Assembly (NCBI RefSeq): GCF_002887595.1
Contig: NZ_PEBU01000014.1
Span: 1-64,000, forward strand
Direction: 5' to 3'
Length of the DNA: 64,000 bases
DNA from: Bowmanella denitrificans
GTDB lineage: Bacteria > Pseudomonadota > Gammaproteobacteria > Enterobacterales > Alteromonadaceae
A program made the translations under genes and the position numbers. The notes under the pieces were generated by a model. That model was not told where the DNA came from, did not search any database, and saw only the letters and a program-made list of their open reading frames with translations. Positions 28,201 to 37,506 of the stretch are shown piece by piece. Position 1 is the first letter of the stretch. Every line of letters begins with the position of its first letter.

Positions 28201-29288
28201 GCATTACTGTTATCATTTTCGGCAGCAGTAAACTCCATCCATGCGTCCTGAATAACCACCCCCTGAGGTATGGCCAGATTTTCAAAGCGCATGCCAATGT
28301 ATTCGTTGTAACTGTCGTTAAAGGTCAGCTGTGTACCGGTTGCATCATGGCCGTTGGACTTTTCTTCCACGTTATTAGCAGTCGAACTGACCTGATAGGT
28401 ATGCTGCCCGGTGGCGCAACCCGTGGCACTTAATTTGTCGTAAGCCACCACCAACTGTGCTGACAGGCCGCTACCTTCTTCGTGGGAATGAATACGCCTG
28501 GCGGATGTGCCACCCAGCCCCTGACCGGTGACAATAATATTCAGCGCATTACCACCACACCAACTTCCCTGATCAACGATTTCCTGAATAACGTTGCTGA
28601 TATCAGGAGTGTTAACCAACTCGCCACTTATTGGCCAGTCGTTGTCACTATTCCAGTCAATGGAACTGGCTGTTTTACTACGTGCCGAAATATTGCCGCT
28701 GGCCGTTGAGAAAGTGCTGCTATTGCCAACTAACTCCCCGGCAATATTGATATTGGCCGCCGCACTATTGAATTGGTCTGAGGTAAAACGAATAAAGGCT
28801 TTGGTAATTTGCGCACCGCGAGGAATATTGATATCGGTAAATCGTAGTCCTGATGTAAGGGTGGTAGTGCCATCCACCAGCTTCAGCGCATTGCCTCCCA
28901 GCGTGACAATGCCATTACTTTCATACGCGTCATCACTTGGATTAAGCACCGAAGTAATAAATTCCGGCTCTACAGGTTGGTCAATAGCCCGAACCGGGTA
29001 CAATACCGGCCCCCCCAGATCGGAAAAGCGCATCAGCCCTGCATTAACGTTGGTAACAGATTGCAAGACGGTCTTGAGACCTTGCTGTACCCGCGCCATT
29101 CTGGACGTATACCCACCATCTTTATTGGTCATACTGCCTGAGGTATCCATAATAAACAGCACATTGGGATGGTAGGTCACCTGGTTGTTACCGGTGCCCA
29201 GATAGATTTCCAAATCATCAGCAAAAGCCGACCAACTAATCATTGTAGAGAGCATTGCACTGACAAGGCTTAGGCTAAATTTATTCAT
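25215..29288 (-). CDS. pilY1: Type IV pilus tip adhesin PilY1
   Basis: A 1357-residue secreted protein of the PilY1 family, a pilus-tip adhesin and mechanosensor. A signal peptide ends at AFA-DD (about residue 23). A von Willebrand A-like fold begins at LFIMDTSGSMT, which gives the MIDAS D-x-S-x-S. A large insertion (about 125-480) precedes the second half of the vWA domain (HIVLLSDGEANNNHS). The C-terminal beta-propeller region has 'YGLDGDLV', 'VGMRRGGRNYYAFD' and 'VVDTGGQMFRLD'. Acidic runs such as DDDADGDITD are candidate calcium sites. ATG at 29288 follows pilX after 10 bases. Confidence 0.94.
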   Translation of the reverse strand: MNKFSLSLVSAMLSTMISWSAFADDLEIYLGTGNNQVTYHPNVLFIMDTSGSMTNKDGGYTSRMARVQQGLKTVLQSVTNVNAGLMRFSDLGGPVLYPVRAIDQPVEPEFITSVLNPSDDAYESNGIVTLGGNALKLVDGTTTLTSGLRFTDINIPRGAQITKAFIRFTSDQFNSAAANINIAGELVGNSSTFSTASGNISARSKTASSIDWNSDNDWPISGELVNTPDISNVIQEIVDQGSWCGGNALNIIVTGQGLGGTSARRIHSHEEGSGLSAQLVVAYDKLSATGCATGQHTYQVSSTANNVEEKSNGHDATGTQLTFNDSYNEYIGMRFENLAIPQGVVIQDAWMEFTAAENDNSNASFKLAAVNLDDTSDFSPHSRYMVRNMPKTSSTTWSNIPNWSRNQVYQTPSLINQIQQVVNRSGWEPGNNLVVVAYDFNGDRAAYTYDGKPSEAPRLVIKFQGNATPETVATVREHLLNKVDELSADGLTPIVDTLYEAVSYYGGLPVDYGLTRGNSSVNENVRRSTRVSHRLSYAGADSVRPPGCSEDDLSGKGCMNEYIPSGATYISPITDMQCQTNNHIVLLSDGEANNNHSVSKIQALLGKYCASGYNSGEKCGVDLVKNISKSADSVIDARIVTHTIGFAANATANNYLNQLALNGGGGFYTADSAENLVDAFQSILKTVKDVNATFVSPGVAVNQLNRLTHKDELYFALFKPAESTIWPGNLKKYKISGDTILDSQGLDAVDDASGFFHDNAHSYWSTLADGNDVREGGAASRLSLLRNIYFFSGTGPITASANTLHENNNAIAAPELGIPAAVDQVSTREAVLKWARGVDLFDDDADGDITDVRLQMGDPIHSQPVIVNYSNTDSAILVATNQGFLHSFDAETGAENFAITPKELMSNLYDFYQNNSSFNHIYGLDGDLVLRIHDDGRKLLYVGMRRGGRNYYAFDISNKTQPSLLFKIEGGSTGFDKLGQSWSRPTVTKVRIGGSSKTVLIFGGGYDADQDNKVLRSPDVVGNAVYMVDADTGALLWTASDAGADLNLPTMQYSIPARISVIDRENDGYADHMYVVDTGGQMFRLDIHNGETGADFVTGAQMASFSTDGSAADNRRFYYGPDVSEISLANEHYYAVALGSGYRAHPLNTQIQDNMYMIKDKGVFTLDQDGNYGLPSTPITTADLYDATNHLLTSSSSSQREIEAAAFASKQGWYISLGSGGEKVLASPLILNYKLFFTTYVPASISQSLCAPPTGNSRAYLVELINGNAVKDFNNNGEKEHADRHANLKQTGIAPDTKILIEDIVKPVVCLGTECTSAVIDENDPCGSAFECLAENIYGRFERVQPSIWKTEHEREQ

Positions 29289-29298
29289 TTACCCTCTC

Positions 29299-29862
29299 CT
29301 ATTGGTTGGACGGCGCAAATACCGCCGCTTTCAGGGTATTGGCAATAGCAAAAGACTGACCGTCTACCTGGCCACAGCCCCGCACCAGAAATACATGGCA
29401 GCTGATATTACTGCCGCCAATCACATTGCTGGAGCCAAGACAGGCTTCCTGGCGCACATAAGCCGTTTTAGACCAGGCTGTGGTCGCGGGAAGGTTGGCA
29501 TAATGGCCTGCGGCCTGATGGACATTGCCCAAGGTCAGGCCGGCAGCGGTCAGGCTGCGTTCCGCCCAATTCACATTGTCGAAGCAACTGAAGGGTTGAT
29601 TCAGCAGATCAATGGCATTGCGCTGCCGCGCTTCGGATAACGGGTCCATCAGAGTATCATCGGTTAGCACTTGCGGATCTTCGGCTTCGAAGATCACGCC
29701 GGCAATCGCTGCCTCTGCGGCATCAAAGGCCAGCAATTGCTTTTCCATGGAAATGGCCATCTTGTTTTGCATCAGGCTGCTGCTAACGGCTGAAACCCCC
29801 AATATGGTCAGGCTCATCAGCACCAACAGGGCCAGTACTAACACTAAACCTTGCTGTCTCAT
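29299..29862 (-). CDS. pilX: Type IV pilus assembly protein PilX
   Basis: A 187-residue minor pilin with leader MRQQG and hydrophobic helix LVLVLALLVLMSLTILGV. As expected for PilX/GspK-type pilins, Glu5 is absent, consistent with a top position in the tip complex. MAISMEKQLLAFDAAEAAI is a family hallmark. The start overlaps the pilW stop by 4 bases (ATGA). The C-terminal domain has several Cys that may form disulfides. Confidence 0.92.
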   Translation of the reverse strand: MRQQGLVLVLALLVLMSLTILGVSAVSSSLMQNKMAISMEKQLLAFDAAEAAIAGVIFEAEDPQVLTDDTLMDPLSEARQRNAIDLLNQPFSCFDNVNWAERSLTAAGLTLGNVHQAAGHYANLPATTAWSKTAYVRQEACLGSSNVIGGSNISCHVFLVRGCGQVDGQSFAIANTLKAAVFAPSNQ

Positions 29863-30713
29863 ATCTTTCTACTTCGCATTTGATTTTTAACATTGCGCAG
29901 GGAAATGGTGGATTCAAACTTTTTGAATAACCGCTTCTCTGCAGGTGTAATGGGGGCTTCGTTTAGAAGCTTAAAACTGGGCACAGGATCGATAGTCACT
30001 TCGCCATCCCCCTGTACAAGCACAGCAATTCGAATCGCCACAATGGCTGCGTTTGCAGCACGCAGCGCTGGCAACTGATCAGCAGTCACATAGGTGACCG
30101 GTCTGGCGGAAAAGTCGTTGGACACCTGGTGATCGGCGATACCGTAAAGCACCTGAAAGCTTTGTACCTGGTCCAGCAGGGAAAACGCCGCATCGGCATT
30201 ATTGCCCACCGCATTACGCTGACCGCGCAACACCCGACCATCGAATCCCCGGCATTTCAGGCTGTCACCGTCTAGAAAATATTCATTAACCACAAAGAAT
30301 TCTTCGGGATCGGCATAGCCAAGCTTGTAGCCACGGCAGTCGCGCAGCCCTTGAAACGCTACAACCAGGGTATCCGGTGCACCATTGGCTCCTTGAGTGG
30401 CGCCAAGCGCCGGGCGGTTGATAAAGTCACCGGGTAATATAACAGGACGGTTTTGCAAAAATGCCGCTTCATCCACTATATCCACGATGCGGCTGAGGTT
30501 GGGTGAGGTAGAATCGTACAATCCGGCCATCAGTAGATCATTGCGCATCCTGCCAATGATAAACCGGCCACCTTCCTGTGCTGAGGCCATGGCACGATTC
30601 AGTCGCTCGGTAACCTGGTTGGACACCATCACCTGCACAATGGCGCCGGAAATTAACAATCCCAGCACCAGTGTGATCATTAGTTCCACCAGACTGAAGC
30701 CGCGCTGTCTCAT
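29859..30713 (-). CDS. pilW: Type IV pilus assembly protein PilW
   Basis: A 284-residue minor pilin. The prepilin motif is RG-FSLVELM with Glu5. EGGRFIIGRMRNDLLMAG is typical of PilW, and the C-terminus has the usual FKKFESTISLRN strand. The start at 30713 overlaps the pilV stop (ATGA); an upstream Met at 30737 lies inside pilV and is unlikely. Works with PilV, X, Y1 and E at the pilus tip. Confidence 0.93.
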   Translation of the reverse strand: MRQRGFSLVELMITLVLGLLISGAIVQVMVSNQVTERLNRAMASAQEGGRFIIGRMRNDLLMAGLYDSTSPNLSRIVDIVDEAAFLQNRPVILPGDFINRPALGATQGANGAPDTLVVAFQGLRDCRGYKLGYADPEEFFVVNEYFLDGDSLKCRGFDGRVLRGQRNAVGNNADAAFSLLDQVQSFQVLYGIADHQVSNDFSARPVTYVTADQLPALRAANAAIVAIRIAVLVQGDGEVTIDPVPSFKLLNEAPITPAEKRLFKKFESTISLRNVKNQMRSRKI

Positions 30714-31348
30714 AAGGTCACGTCCAGTACCACACAATCCCTGGGATCATTGGAATTGGCGGGATTACACAAAGCGTTAAGCTGCCTGTCGATGTTCTGC
30801 CAGTTTGCCGCTGGCCAGCTAATCATAATGCGGTGCCTGGAACCGGCACTACAGGCATCAGCATCTAATAAATCATTGTCGCTGCAAGTCAGGTTGATGT
30901 TAGCTGCGGGGTTGGTGGCGGCCATAGAACAGGACACCTCATAAGCATCAAACTCGGCAAATTGTCCCGGTGTACATTGACCACTGCTGCAATCCGGAAT
31001 CGCAGCCGGTATCGCCAGGCAATAACAGTTGTAGGTATTACCACTGGCGCAGGCCCCCAGATTATCAAAGTTATACAGGTTATTGGTAAAGTAGCTGTTA
31101 TCCACCACCATACTATTGGCAGTATTCGACATCTTTGCACTGGCTCGCAGCCTTTCAGCCAACTGCTGGGTGATGATGACAGCCTGAGAACGGTTCAGTG
31201 CATCGGCATTGGAAAATGAACCAATGAATTGTAAAGAGGCAACGCCCAACAAGCCGATGGACAAAATAAACAGGGTCACCAGGATTTCAATCATCCCGAC
31301 CCCAACTTGTTGATTTGGCAGTTTCATGCCAGTAGCAGACATTTTCAC
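30710..31348 (-). CDS. pilV: Type IV pilus modification protein PilV
   Basis: A 212-residue minor pilin, first gene of pilVWXY1E. The prepilin site is VG-VGMIEILV with Glu5, followed by TLFILSIGLLGVASLQ, typical of PilV. Several Cys are clustered in the C-terminal domain (CASGNTYNCYC). The frame begins with GTG at 31348; an ATG two codons later (31342) with AAGG upstream is an equally good start. No promoter was clearly visible upstream. Confidence 0.92.
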   Translation of the reverse strand: MKMSATGMKLPNQQVGVGMIEILVTLFILSIGLLGVASLQFIGSFSNADALNRSQAVIITQQLAERLRASAKMSNTANSMVVDNSYFTNNLYNFDNLGACASGNTYNCYCLAIPAAIPDCSSGQCTPGQFAEFDAYEVSCSMAATNPAANINLTCSDNDLLDADACSAGSRHRIMISWPAANWQNIDRQLNALCNPANSNDPRDCVVLDVTL

Positions 31349-31567
31349 CTTGACCTCAACGTTAAACCCGATCCAGTCGCATACCGGACGCTATTTCAGC
31401 TTAGTACAAGGTACTGCATATTTAGGTGCTTTTGGTTATACGTAGGTGTGGATGGGTATGGGAATAGACTGACTAATAACCAGCCTCAAGCGCGGTTGGG
31501 GTTTAACCAAAACTAACTGCGAAGCCCATAGAATAGGGCTGAATGGCCTGACTCACTCCAAGGCCGG
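31349..31567. other. Intergenic region upstream of pilV
   Basis: About 220 bases between the pilV start and the ispH terminator. A short open frame here has no ribosome binding site and no recognisable product. The region should carry the pil operon promoter, but I could not pick clear boxes. Confidence 0.4.
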
Positions 31568-31600
31568 TAAAAACCACAGGCGCCATAAGGCGCCTGTGGT
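31568..31600 (-). terminator. Rho-independent terminator of the ispH operon
   Basis: ACCACAGGCGCC (31573-31584) pairs perfectly over 12 bases with GGCGCCTGTGGT (31589-31600) around a 4-base loop. On the minus strand it is followed by TTTTT. It lies 43 bases after the ispH stop. Confidence 0.92.
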
Positions 31601-31642
31601 ATAGTGCAAAGTATGATGTTGCATACCTAGATGCGCATGTTC

Positions 31643-32587
31643 CTAAGACACTTCGCGAACCCGCAACTCCTTAGGTACGGCAAACTCAATGTTTTCCTTA
31701 CGCCCTGGCGTTTCAATAACCACTGAGGCGCCTTTTTCACGTAAGCGATTCACCACACCCTGCACCAACACTTCAGGGGCTGATGCACCCGCGGTTACAC
31801 CAATATTCGTGGTGTTTTCCAACCATTCCGTTTGAATGCAGTCGGCACTGGCAATTAAATACGCCCTGGCACCAATCTTTTCAGCCAGTTCCTTAAGCCG
31901 ATTGGAGTTTGAGCTGTTCTGCGCCCCCACTACCAGCAGTACATCACAGCGCCCTGCTAATTCGCGCACAGCATCCTGACGATTTTGTGTGGCGTAGCAG
32001 ATATCATCTTTGCGCGGCCCTTCAATGGCTGGAAACTTGCTGCGCAGCGCGTCAATCACATCGGCCGTATCATCCACCGACAACGTGGTCTGACTGCAAT
32101 AGTGCAGTTGCGTGGGATTTTTTACCTGCAATGCCACGACATCATCCACCGACTCCACCAGATAAATGCCGCCGTTAGGATTGTCATACTGTCCCATTGT
32201 ACCTTCCACTTCGGGATGTCCCTGGTGACCAATCAGAATACACTCAATCCCTTTGTGACTGGCGCGAGTGACCTCCATATGCACTTTGGTAACCAGCGGG
32301 CAGGTGGCATCAAAGACCTTCAGGCCCCTTCGCTCGGCTTCTTTGCGCACCGCCTGGGATACACCATGGGCAGAAAAAATCACGATACTGTCATCCGGCA
32401 CTTCAAACAGTTCGTCAACAAATCTGGCGCCCCGCGCTTTTAACCCGTCCACCACAAATTTGTTGTGCACCACTTCATGGCGTACGTAAATAGGTGGCTC
32501 AAAAATCTCCAGCGCCCGCTCCACAATGGTAATGGCCCGGTCAACGCCGGCGCAAAAGCCTCTGGGGTTGGCTAGATGGATCTGCAT
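31643..32587 (-). CDS. ispH: 4-hydroxy-3-methylbut-2-enyl diphosphate reductase
   Basis: A 314-residue [4Fe-4S] enzyme, the last step of the MEP pathway, giving IPP and DMAPP. The three cluster Cys are visible in [15 protein letters not shown] and [26 protein letters not shown] and SSNSNRL are also conserved. The start [10 protein letters not shown] is supported by AGAGG five bases upstream; a Met six codons earlier is not. It is the last gene of ribF-ileS-lspA-fkpB-ispH, as in E. coli. Confidence 0.97.
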   Translation of the reverse strand: MQIHLANPRGFCAGVDRAITIVERALEIFEPPIYVRHEVVHNKFVVDGLKARGARFVDELFEVPDDSIVIFSAHGVSQAVRKEAERRGLKVFDATCPLVTKVHMEVTRASHKGIECILIGHQGHPEVEGTMGQYDNPNGGIYLVESVDDVVALQVKNPTQLHYCSQTTLSVDDTADVIDALRSKFPAIEGPRKDDICYATQNRQDAVRELAGRCDVLLVVGAQNSSNSNRLKELAEKIGARAYLIASADCIQTEWLENTTNIGVTAGASAPEVLVQGVVNRLREKGASVVIETPGRKENIEFAVPKELRVREVS

Positions 32588-32644
32588 TCTGCCTCTCTTA
32601 CCCATACCGTTTGTTGCGATACGGATTGGGTTATTCAGTTGTAC

Positions 32645-33100
32645 TTAGCTATCCAGTTCCTGATTCAGGATCTGAACGATTTCCACATCAAAAATGACTT
32701 TCTGACCAGCCAGTGGATGATTGAAATCAACCGTCACAGAATCGCCCGCCACGTCACGCACAATACCCGGAATTTCCACACCACCCGGCTGGGTGAAGGC
32801 GATGATCATGCCAGGCACCGGCGGTGTTTCACTACCAAATTTGCTGCGATCCATATGATGGATGTTATCCGGGTTAGGCATGCCAAAGGCATCTTGTGGT
32901 GCCAGGGTGAAGGCTTTTCGCTCCCCTACGTGCATGCCCATCAGGCAGGCTTCAAAATTGGGCGTCAAATTACCATCGCCAATACGCAGTTTGGCTGGCT
33001 TATTATGCACTCTGGTGCTGTCAGCGGCAGAGCCGTCCTCCAGCTTAAGGTCAAAATGCAGCACTACGGTGCTGTTGTGATCCACTAATGGCTCAGTCAT
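32645..33100 (-). CDS. fkpB: FKBP-type peptidyl-prolyl isomerase FkpB (SlpA)
   Basis: A 151-residue SlyD/SlpA-type prolyl isomerase and chaperone of the cytoplasm. VVLHFDLKLEDGSAADST opens the FKBP domain; an IF (insert-in-flap) region sits at about 70-125 and ends in VDFNHPLAGQ. There is no His-rich tail, which separates it from SlyD. It overlaps lspA by 8 bases and precedes ispH, the standard gammaproteobacterial order. Confidence 0.94.
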   Translation of the reverse strand: MTEPLVDHNSTVVLHFDLKLEDGSAADSTRVHNKPAKLRIGDGNLTPNFEACLMGMHVGERKAFTLAPQDAFGMPNPDNIHHMDRSKFGSETPPVPGMIIAFTQPGGVEIPGIVRDVAGDSVTVDFNHPLAGQKVIFDVEIVQILNQELDS

Positions 33101-33590
33101 CGGATTTCACTCCGTTATTCCGAAAGGCATCAATAATCAGCAGTGCAGCCCCGACACAAATTGCACTGTCGGCGATATTAAAGGCTGGCCAGTGCCAGTT
33201 GCCAACGTAGAAATCCAGAAAGTCCACCACATAACCGTAGGCCATACGATCAATCAGGTTACCCAATGCCCCGCCTAAAATCAGCGCAAAGGCACAGGGT
33301 AATAACACCTGCTCGCGCTTACTTTGCCTAAGCCAATACAAGATCAGCACACTGACGGTTACAGCAATACCAGTGAAGAACCAGCGCTGCCATCCACCGG
33401 CATTACTCAGGAAGCTAAATGCCGCCCCATAGTTATGCACATAGGTAAAGTTAAAAAATGGCACCAGAGGAATTGACTGATAAAGCTGCATAGCATCCAC
33501 CACCAGCAGTTTTGTCAACTGGTCGATCAGAATAACCACTGCGCTAAGCCACAAAAAACGCAGACCGGTGCTTTTGAACAGATTAAGCAT
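33093..33590 (-). CDS. lspA: Lipoprotein signal peptidase
   Basis: A 165-residue four-helix inner-membrane aspartyl protease that cuts signal peptides of prolipoproteins. The catalytic Asp residues are in GNLIDR and [18 protein letters not shown] is conserved. The start MLNLFKST at 33590 lies 8 bases inside the end of ileS, a common coupling; the frame is open further upstream but only within ileS. Substrates in this window include BamD and the DUF3833 lipoprotein. Confidence 0.96.
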   Translation of the reverse strand: MLNLFKSTGLRFLWLSAVVILIDQLTKLLVVDAMQLYQSIPLVPFFNFTYVHNYGAAFSFLSNAGGWQRWFFTGIAVTVSVLILYWLRQSKREQVLLPCAFALILGGALGNLIDRMAYGYVVDFLDFYVGNWHWPAFNIADSAICVGAALLIIDAFRNNGVKSDD

Positions 33591-36411
33591 AATGACGTTG
33601 CTCACCTTCACCATCAACGTTTTCAATACAACGTCCGCACAACTCGGTATGCTCAGCATGCTGCCCCACGTCTTCTCGGTGGTGCCAGCACCGTACACAC
33701 TTATTGCCCGCAGCTTTGCGTACTTCAACCCACAGCCCTTGTACGTCAGTATCATTTAACTGCGCAGGACGAGCATCGACAGACTGCACCTTCGCGGCAG
33801 AGGTAATCAGCACAAAGCGCAATTCATTTTCCAGACTGGCCAGTTGACCGGCCAAAGCAGGTTGACAATACAGCAGTACATCGGCTTCCAGAGAGCCGCC
33901 AATCTCACCACCACGACGGGCATCTTCCAGGGCTTTATTGACAGCATCTTTTACCGCCAGCACCTGTTGCCAGAACTCATCGCCCTGGGTCTGGCCAATG
34001 TGCATATCTTCCAAAGCCTGATACCAACTGTTGGTAAACACATACTGTTCCCGCTCACCCGGCAATGCCTGCCAGATTTCCTGGGCAGTAAAACTCATGA
34101 TAGGTGCCATCCAGCGCACCAGGGCTTCGGCAATATGATACAGGGCAGTCTGACAAGAGCGGCGTGCTACGCTGTCGGCTTTGGCGGTATATTGTCTGTC
34201 TTTGATCACATCCAGATAGAAGCTACCCAGTTCGATGGAGCAGAACTGCATCAACTTTTGCACCACCACCAGGAAGTCGTAATGGTCATAGGCAGCAATC
34301 AGCTCTTTCTGCACATATTTAGCGCGGCTTAGCATCCAGCGATCCAGCGCCACCATCTGCTCAACAGGCACCAGATCGGTGGCCGGATTAAAGCCATTCA
34401 GGTTAGCCAGCAGGAAACGGGCAGTATTGCGGATACGACGATAGGCATCGGCGGAGCGTTTGAAAATCTCATCGGAAACGGTGATTTCCGAGCGGTAGTC
34501 AGTTGAAGCCACCCACAGACGTAATATGTCGGCCCCCAGCTTGTTGATGATCTCCTGCGGCGAAATGGTATTGCCCAGTGACTTGGACATTTTCCTGCCG
34601 TTGGCATCAACAGTGAAGCCATGTGTCAGCACCTGCTTGTAGGGTGCATGTCCTGTGGCGGCAACGGACGTCATCAATGACGACATAAACCAGCCACGAT
34701 GTTGATCCGAGCCTTCCAGGTACAAATCCGCACCGGCCGGAATATCATCTCGCCTGTCTACCACAAAATAATGGGTTACCCCTGAATCAAACCAAACATC
34801 CAGGGTATCTTTGACTTTCACATAGGTATCAGCATCCTCACCCAGCAATTGTGCCGCATCTAAATCCCACCAGGCCTGAATACCCTTCTGCTCCACCGCC
34901 TGGGCAACTTGCTCAAGCAGTGCATGGCTGTTGGGGTGCAGATCGCCGGTATCTTTGTGCACAAACAAGGCAATGGGAACGCCCCAGGTACGCTGACGGG
35001 AAATACACCAGTCTGGACGACCTTCCACCATTTTTTCAATACGGCTTTGTCCCCAATCCGGGATCCACTGGGTTTTGGCGATTTCTTTCAGTGAGTCAGC
35101 ACGCAGGCCATTTTTGTCCATGCTGATAAACCACTGCGGGGTGGCCCGGAAAATAATCGGGGTTTTATGCCGCCAACAGTGCGGATAGCTGTGCTCATAG
35201 GCATGGTGATGCAAAAGCGCGCCTTTTTCTTTCAGCACGTCAATCACATGGTCATTGGCCTTAAATACATGCTCGCCGGCAAATAAAGGAGTGTCAGGTA
35301 AATAAACGCCGTTAGCGCCAACCGGATTGGCCACTTCCAGACCGTACTCTTTGCCAACATTAAAGTCATCCACACCATGACCTGGCGCGGTATGCACACA
35401 GCCGGTACCTGACTCTGTCGTCACATGGTCGCCCAGAATCACCGGCACATCAAAATCATAAAATGGATGGGCAACACGCAGATTTTCCAGTGCCTTACCC
35501 TTGCAGTAACCTAGGGCGTGGTAATGACTGACACCAAATCTGTCCATGCACTGGTCCATTAATTCGGCGGCCACCACCAGACGTTGTTTGCCCTGCTCGG
35601 TTTCTGCCTGCACCAGCACATATTCCAGTTTAGGGCTTACCGATACGGCTCTGTTGGCTGGTAAGGTCCATGGGGTAGTGGTCCAGATTGCCACGGATAC
35701 CGGTCCTTCACCCACATGGTTTTCCGGGTGGGCAAAGGCCTCGACCATAGCCGCTTCGTCGATAGCACGAAAGGCCACATCGATAGAAGGCGAAGTCTTG
35801 TCTTTGTATTCCACTTCGGCTTCGGCCAGAGCTGAGCCACAATCGGTACACCAATGTACCGGCTTGAAGCCCTTTTCAAGGTGCCCTTTGTCGATGATGC
35901 CGCCCAGGGCGCGGATAATATCGGCCTCAGATTGGAAATCCATGGTTTTATAGGGTTTGTCCCACTCACCAAAGACGCCCAATCGAATAAAATCTTTCAT
36001 CTGCCCGGCAATTTGCTTTTCAGCATAATCGCGGCAATGCTGACGAAACTCAGCCTCGGACACTTTTTTGCCGGGTTTACCGACTTTCTTCTCTACCTGC
36101 AATTCGATCGGTAAACCGTGGCAATCCCAGCCTGGCACATAGGGCGAATCAAAATCAGACAGCGTTTTGGACTTAACAATAATGTCTTTCAGGATCTTGT
36201 TAATAGAGTGACCCAGGTGAATGTCGCCGTTTGCATACGGAGGGCCGTCATGCAAAATGAACGGCTTATTACCCGCCTTGGCGGCACGTATCTTGTGATA
36301 CAAGCCATCTTCCGTCCACTGCTTAAGCATCTCAGGCTCACGCTGCGCCAGGTTGCCACGCATGGGAAACTCAGTTTCCGGCAAATTCAAGGTATGTTTG
36401 TAATCGCTCAT
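33583..36411 (-). CDS. ileS: Isoleucine--tRNA ligase
   Basis: A 942-residue class I synthetase. The HIGH motif is HLGH (in [11 protein letters not shown]) near residue 65, and KMSKS is intact in [10 protein letters not shown] near 605. The CP1 editing domain lies between ([13 protein letters not shown]). The C-terminal zinc-binding CVRCW...CGRC is present, as in E. coli-type IleRS. Length is normal. It sits between ribF and lspA. Confidence 0.98.
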   Translation of the reverse strand: MSDYKHTLNLPETEFPMRGNLAQREPEMLKQWTEDGLYHKIRAAKAGNKPFILHDGPPYANGDIHLGHSINKILKDIIVKSKTLSDFDSPYVPGWDCHGLPIELQVEKKVGKPGKKVSEAEFRQHCRDYAEKQIAGQMKDFIRLGVFGEWDKPYKTMDFQSEADIIRALGGIIDKGHLEKGFKPVHWCTDCGSALAEAEVEYKDKTSPSIDVAFRAIDEAAMVEAFAHPENHVGEGPVSVAIWTTTPWTLPANRAVSVSPKLEYVLVQAETEQGKQRLVVAAELMDQCMDRFGVSHYHALGYCKGKALENLRVAHPFYDFDVPVILGDHVTTESGTGCVHTAPGHGVDDFNVGKEYGLEVANPVGANGVYLPDTPLFAGEHVFKANDHVIDVLKEKGALLHHHAYEHSYPHCWRHKTPIIFRATPQWFISMDKNGLRADSLKEIAKTQWIPDWGQSRIEKMVEGRPDWCISRQRTWGVPIALFVHKDTGDLHPNSHALLEQVAQAVEQKGIQAWWDLDAAQLLGEDADTYVKVKDTLDVWFDSGVTHYFVVDRRDDIPAGADLYLEGSDQHRGWFMSSLMTSVAATGHAPYKQVLTHGFTVDANGRKMSKSLGNTISPQEIINKLGADILRLWVASTDYRSEITVSDEIFKRSADAYRRIRNTARFLLANLNGFNPATDLVPVEQMVALDRWMLSRAKYVQKELIAAYDHYDFLVVVQKLMQFCSIELGSFYLDVIKDRQYTAKADSVARRSCQTALYHIAEALVRWMAPIMSFTAQEIWQALPGEREQYVFTNSWYQALEDMHIGQTQGDEFWQQVLAVKDAVNKALEDARRGGEIGGSLEADVLLYCQPALAGQLASLENELRFVLITSAAKVQSVDARPAQLNDTDVQGLWVEVRKAAGNKCVRCWHHREDVGQHAEHTELCGRCIENVDGEGEQRHYA

Positions 36412-36483
36412 CGATCCTCAATTCCACTATTAGAACAGGCGTATCGCACTGCTGGCATAACGCCTTAACCGGGCAAGTCGCCC

Positions 36484-37407
36484 TTAAGCCGAGAGTAACT
36501 CCCTGGCTTTACTGGCATCCTGCCGTATCTGTTGTTGCAATGCTTCCAGCGAAGCAAACTTCATTTCGTCCCGGATCTTAACCACCGGAATCACTTCGAT
36601 ATGACGACCATACAAGGCCGCTGAAAAATCAAACACATGCACTTCCAACTGGCTACGCTGACCATTTACGGTTGGACGATTGCCGATATTGGCGACCCCC
36701 TGATAGGTTTGCCCCTGGACCTTAACCCGCACGGCAAACACCCCAGCTAATGGGGCCCGGCAACGGTTTAACAACACATTGGCGGTAGGAAATCCCAGGG
36801 TCCGGCCCTTTTTATCACCGTGTACGACTTTGCCGGAAATGCCAAAGGGTCTGCCCAGCATGGCCTCTGCCAGTTGAAAGTCAGATAAGGCCAGAGCCCG
36901 GCGAATTACAGTGGAACTGATACGGCAGTCCTGCAAACGAAAACTGCGGGTACTGACCACATCGAAACCACAGTGCACGCCTTCACTTTGTAGCATGGTG
37001 AAATCGCCGCTGCGACCTTTGCCAAAGCGAAAATCGTCCCCTACCACCAGAAACCGGATACCCAGGCGCTTCACTAATAAATCTTCAACAAAATCACTGG
37101 CCGACAGCTGTGAAAACGCCTTATCAAACCGAATGCACAGCAAGCGATCCACGCCCAGCTTGCGCAACTGTTCGTATTTGTCGCGTAGCCTGCTAATTCT
37201 GGCCGGTGCACTCTCGGGGCTGAACACCTCTTCAGGCTGCGGTTCAAATACCATGACAGTCGCCGGAAGTTGCATGGTACGGGCCTTATCAATCAAACGT
37301 TTAAGTACCGCCTGATGCCCTAAATGCACACCATCAAACTTGCCAATGGTCAGCACACACCCTTTATGTCGTTCACGGATGTTATGCAGGCCACGAATCA
37401 GTTCCAC
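36484..37407 (-). CDS. ribF: Bifunctional riboflavin kinase/FAD synthetase
   Basis: A 307-residue enzyme that makes FMN and FAD. The N-terminal FMN adenylyltransferase domain has IGKFDGVHLGHQ and VVGDDFRFGKGRSGD. The C-terminal flavokinase domain has GRTLGFPTANV and GVANIGNRPT. The start is GTG at 37407 with AAGGGG seven bases upstream. It lies 99 bases after murJ and 72 bases before ileS. Confidence 0.97.
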   Translation of the reverse strand: MELIRGLHNIRERHKGCVLTIGKFDGVHLGHQAVLKRLIDKARTMQLPATVMVFEPQPEEVFSPESAPARISRLRDKYEQLRKLGVDRLLCIRFDKAFSQLSASDFVEDLLVKRLGIRFLVVGDDFRFGKGRSGDFTMLQSEGVHCGFDVVSTRSFRLQDCRISSTVIRRALALSDFQLAEAMLGRPFGISGKVVHGDKKGRTLGFPTANVLLNRCRAPLAGVFAVRVKVQGQTYQGVANIGNRPTVNGQRSQLEVHVFDFSAALYGRHIEVIPVVKIRDEMKFASLEALQQQIRQDASKARELLSA

Positions 37408-37506
37408 CAGCTACCCCTTGTTGGTTGCGGCTTTCGCCCGTGCAAAAATCACGGGATTATAACCGACTGTCCGCTTAATTAAAGCCCAGTGTCAAGGGCA
37501 AAGCAT

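Noticed and set aside
31349..31567. Small protein upstream of pilV
   Set aside because: The short open frame overlaps the pilV start, has no ribosome binding site, and has no recognisable domain.
32576..33088. 170-residue ORF antisense to fkpB
   Set aside because: Shadow frame of FkpB, which is clearly the real gene.
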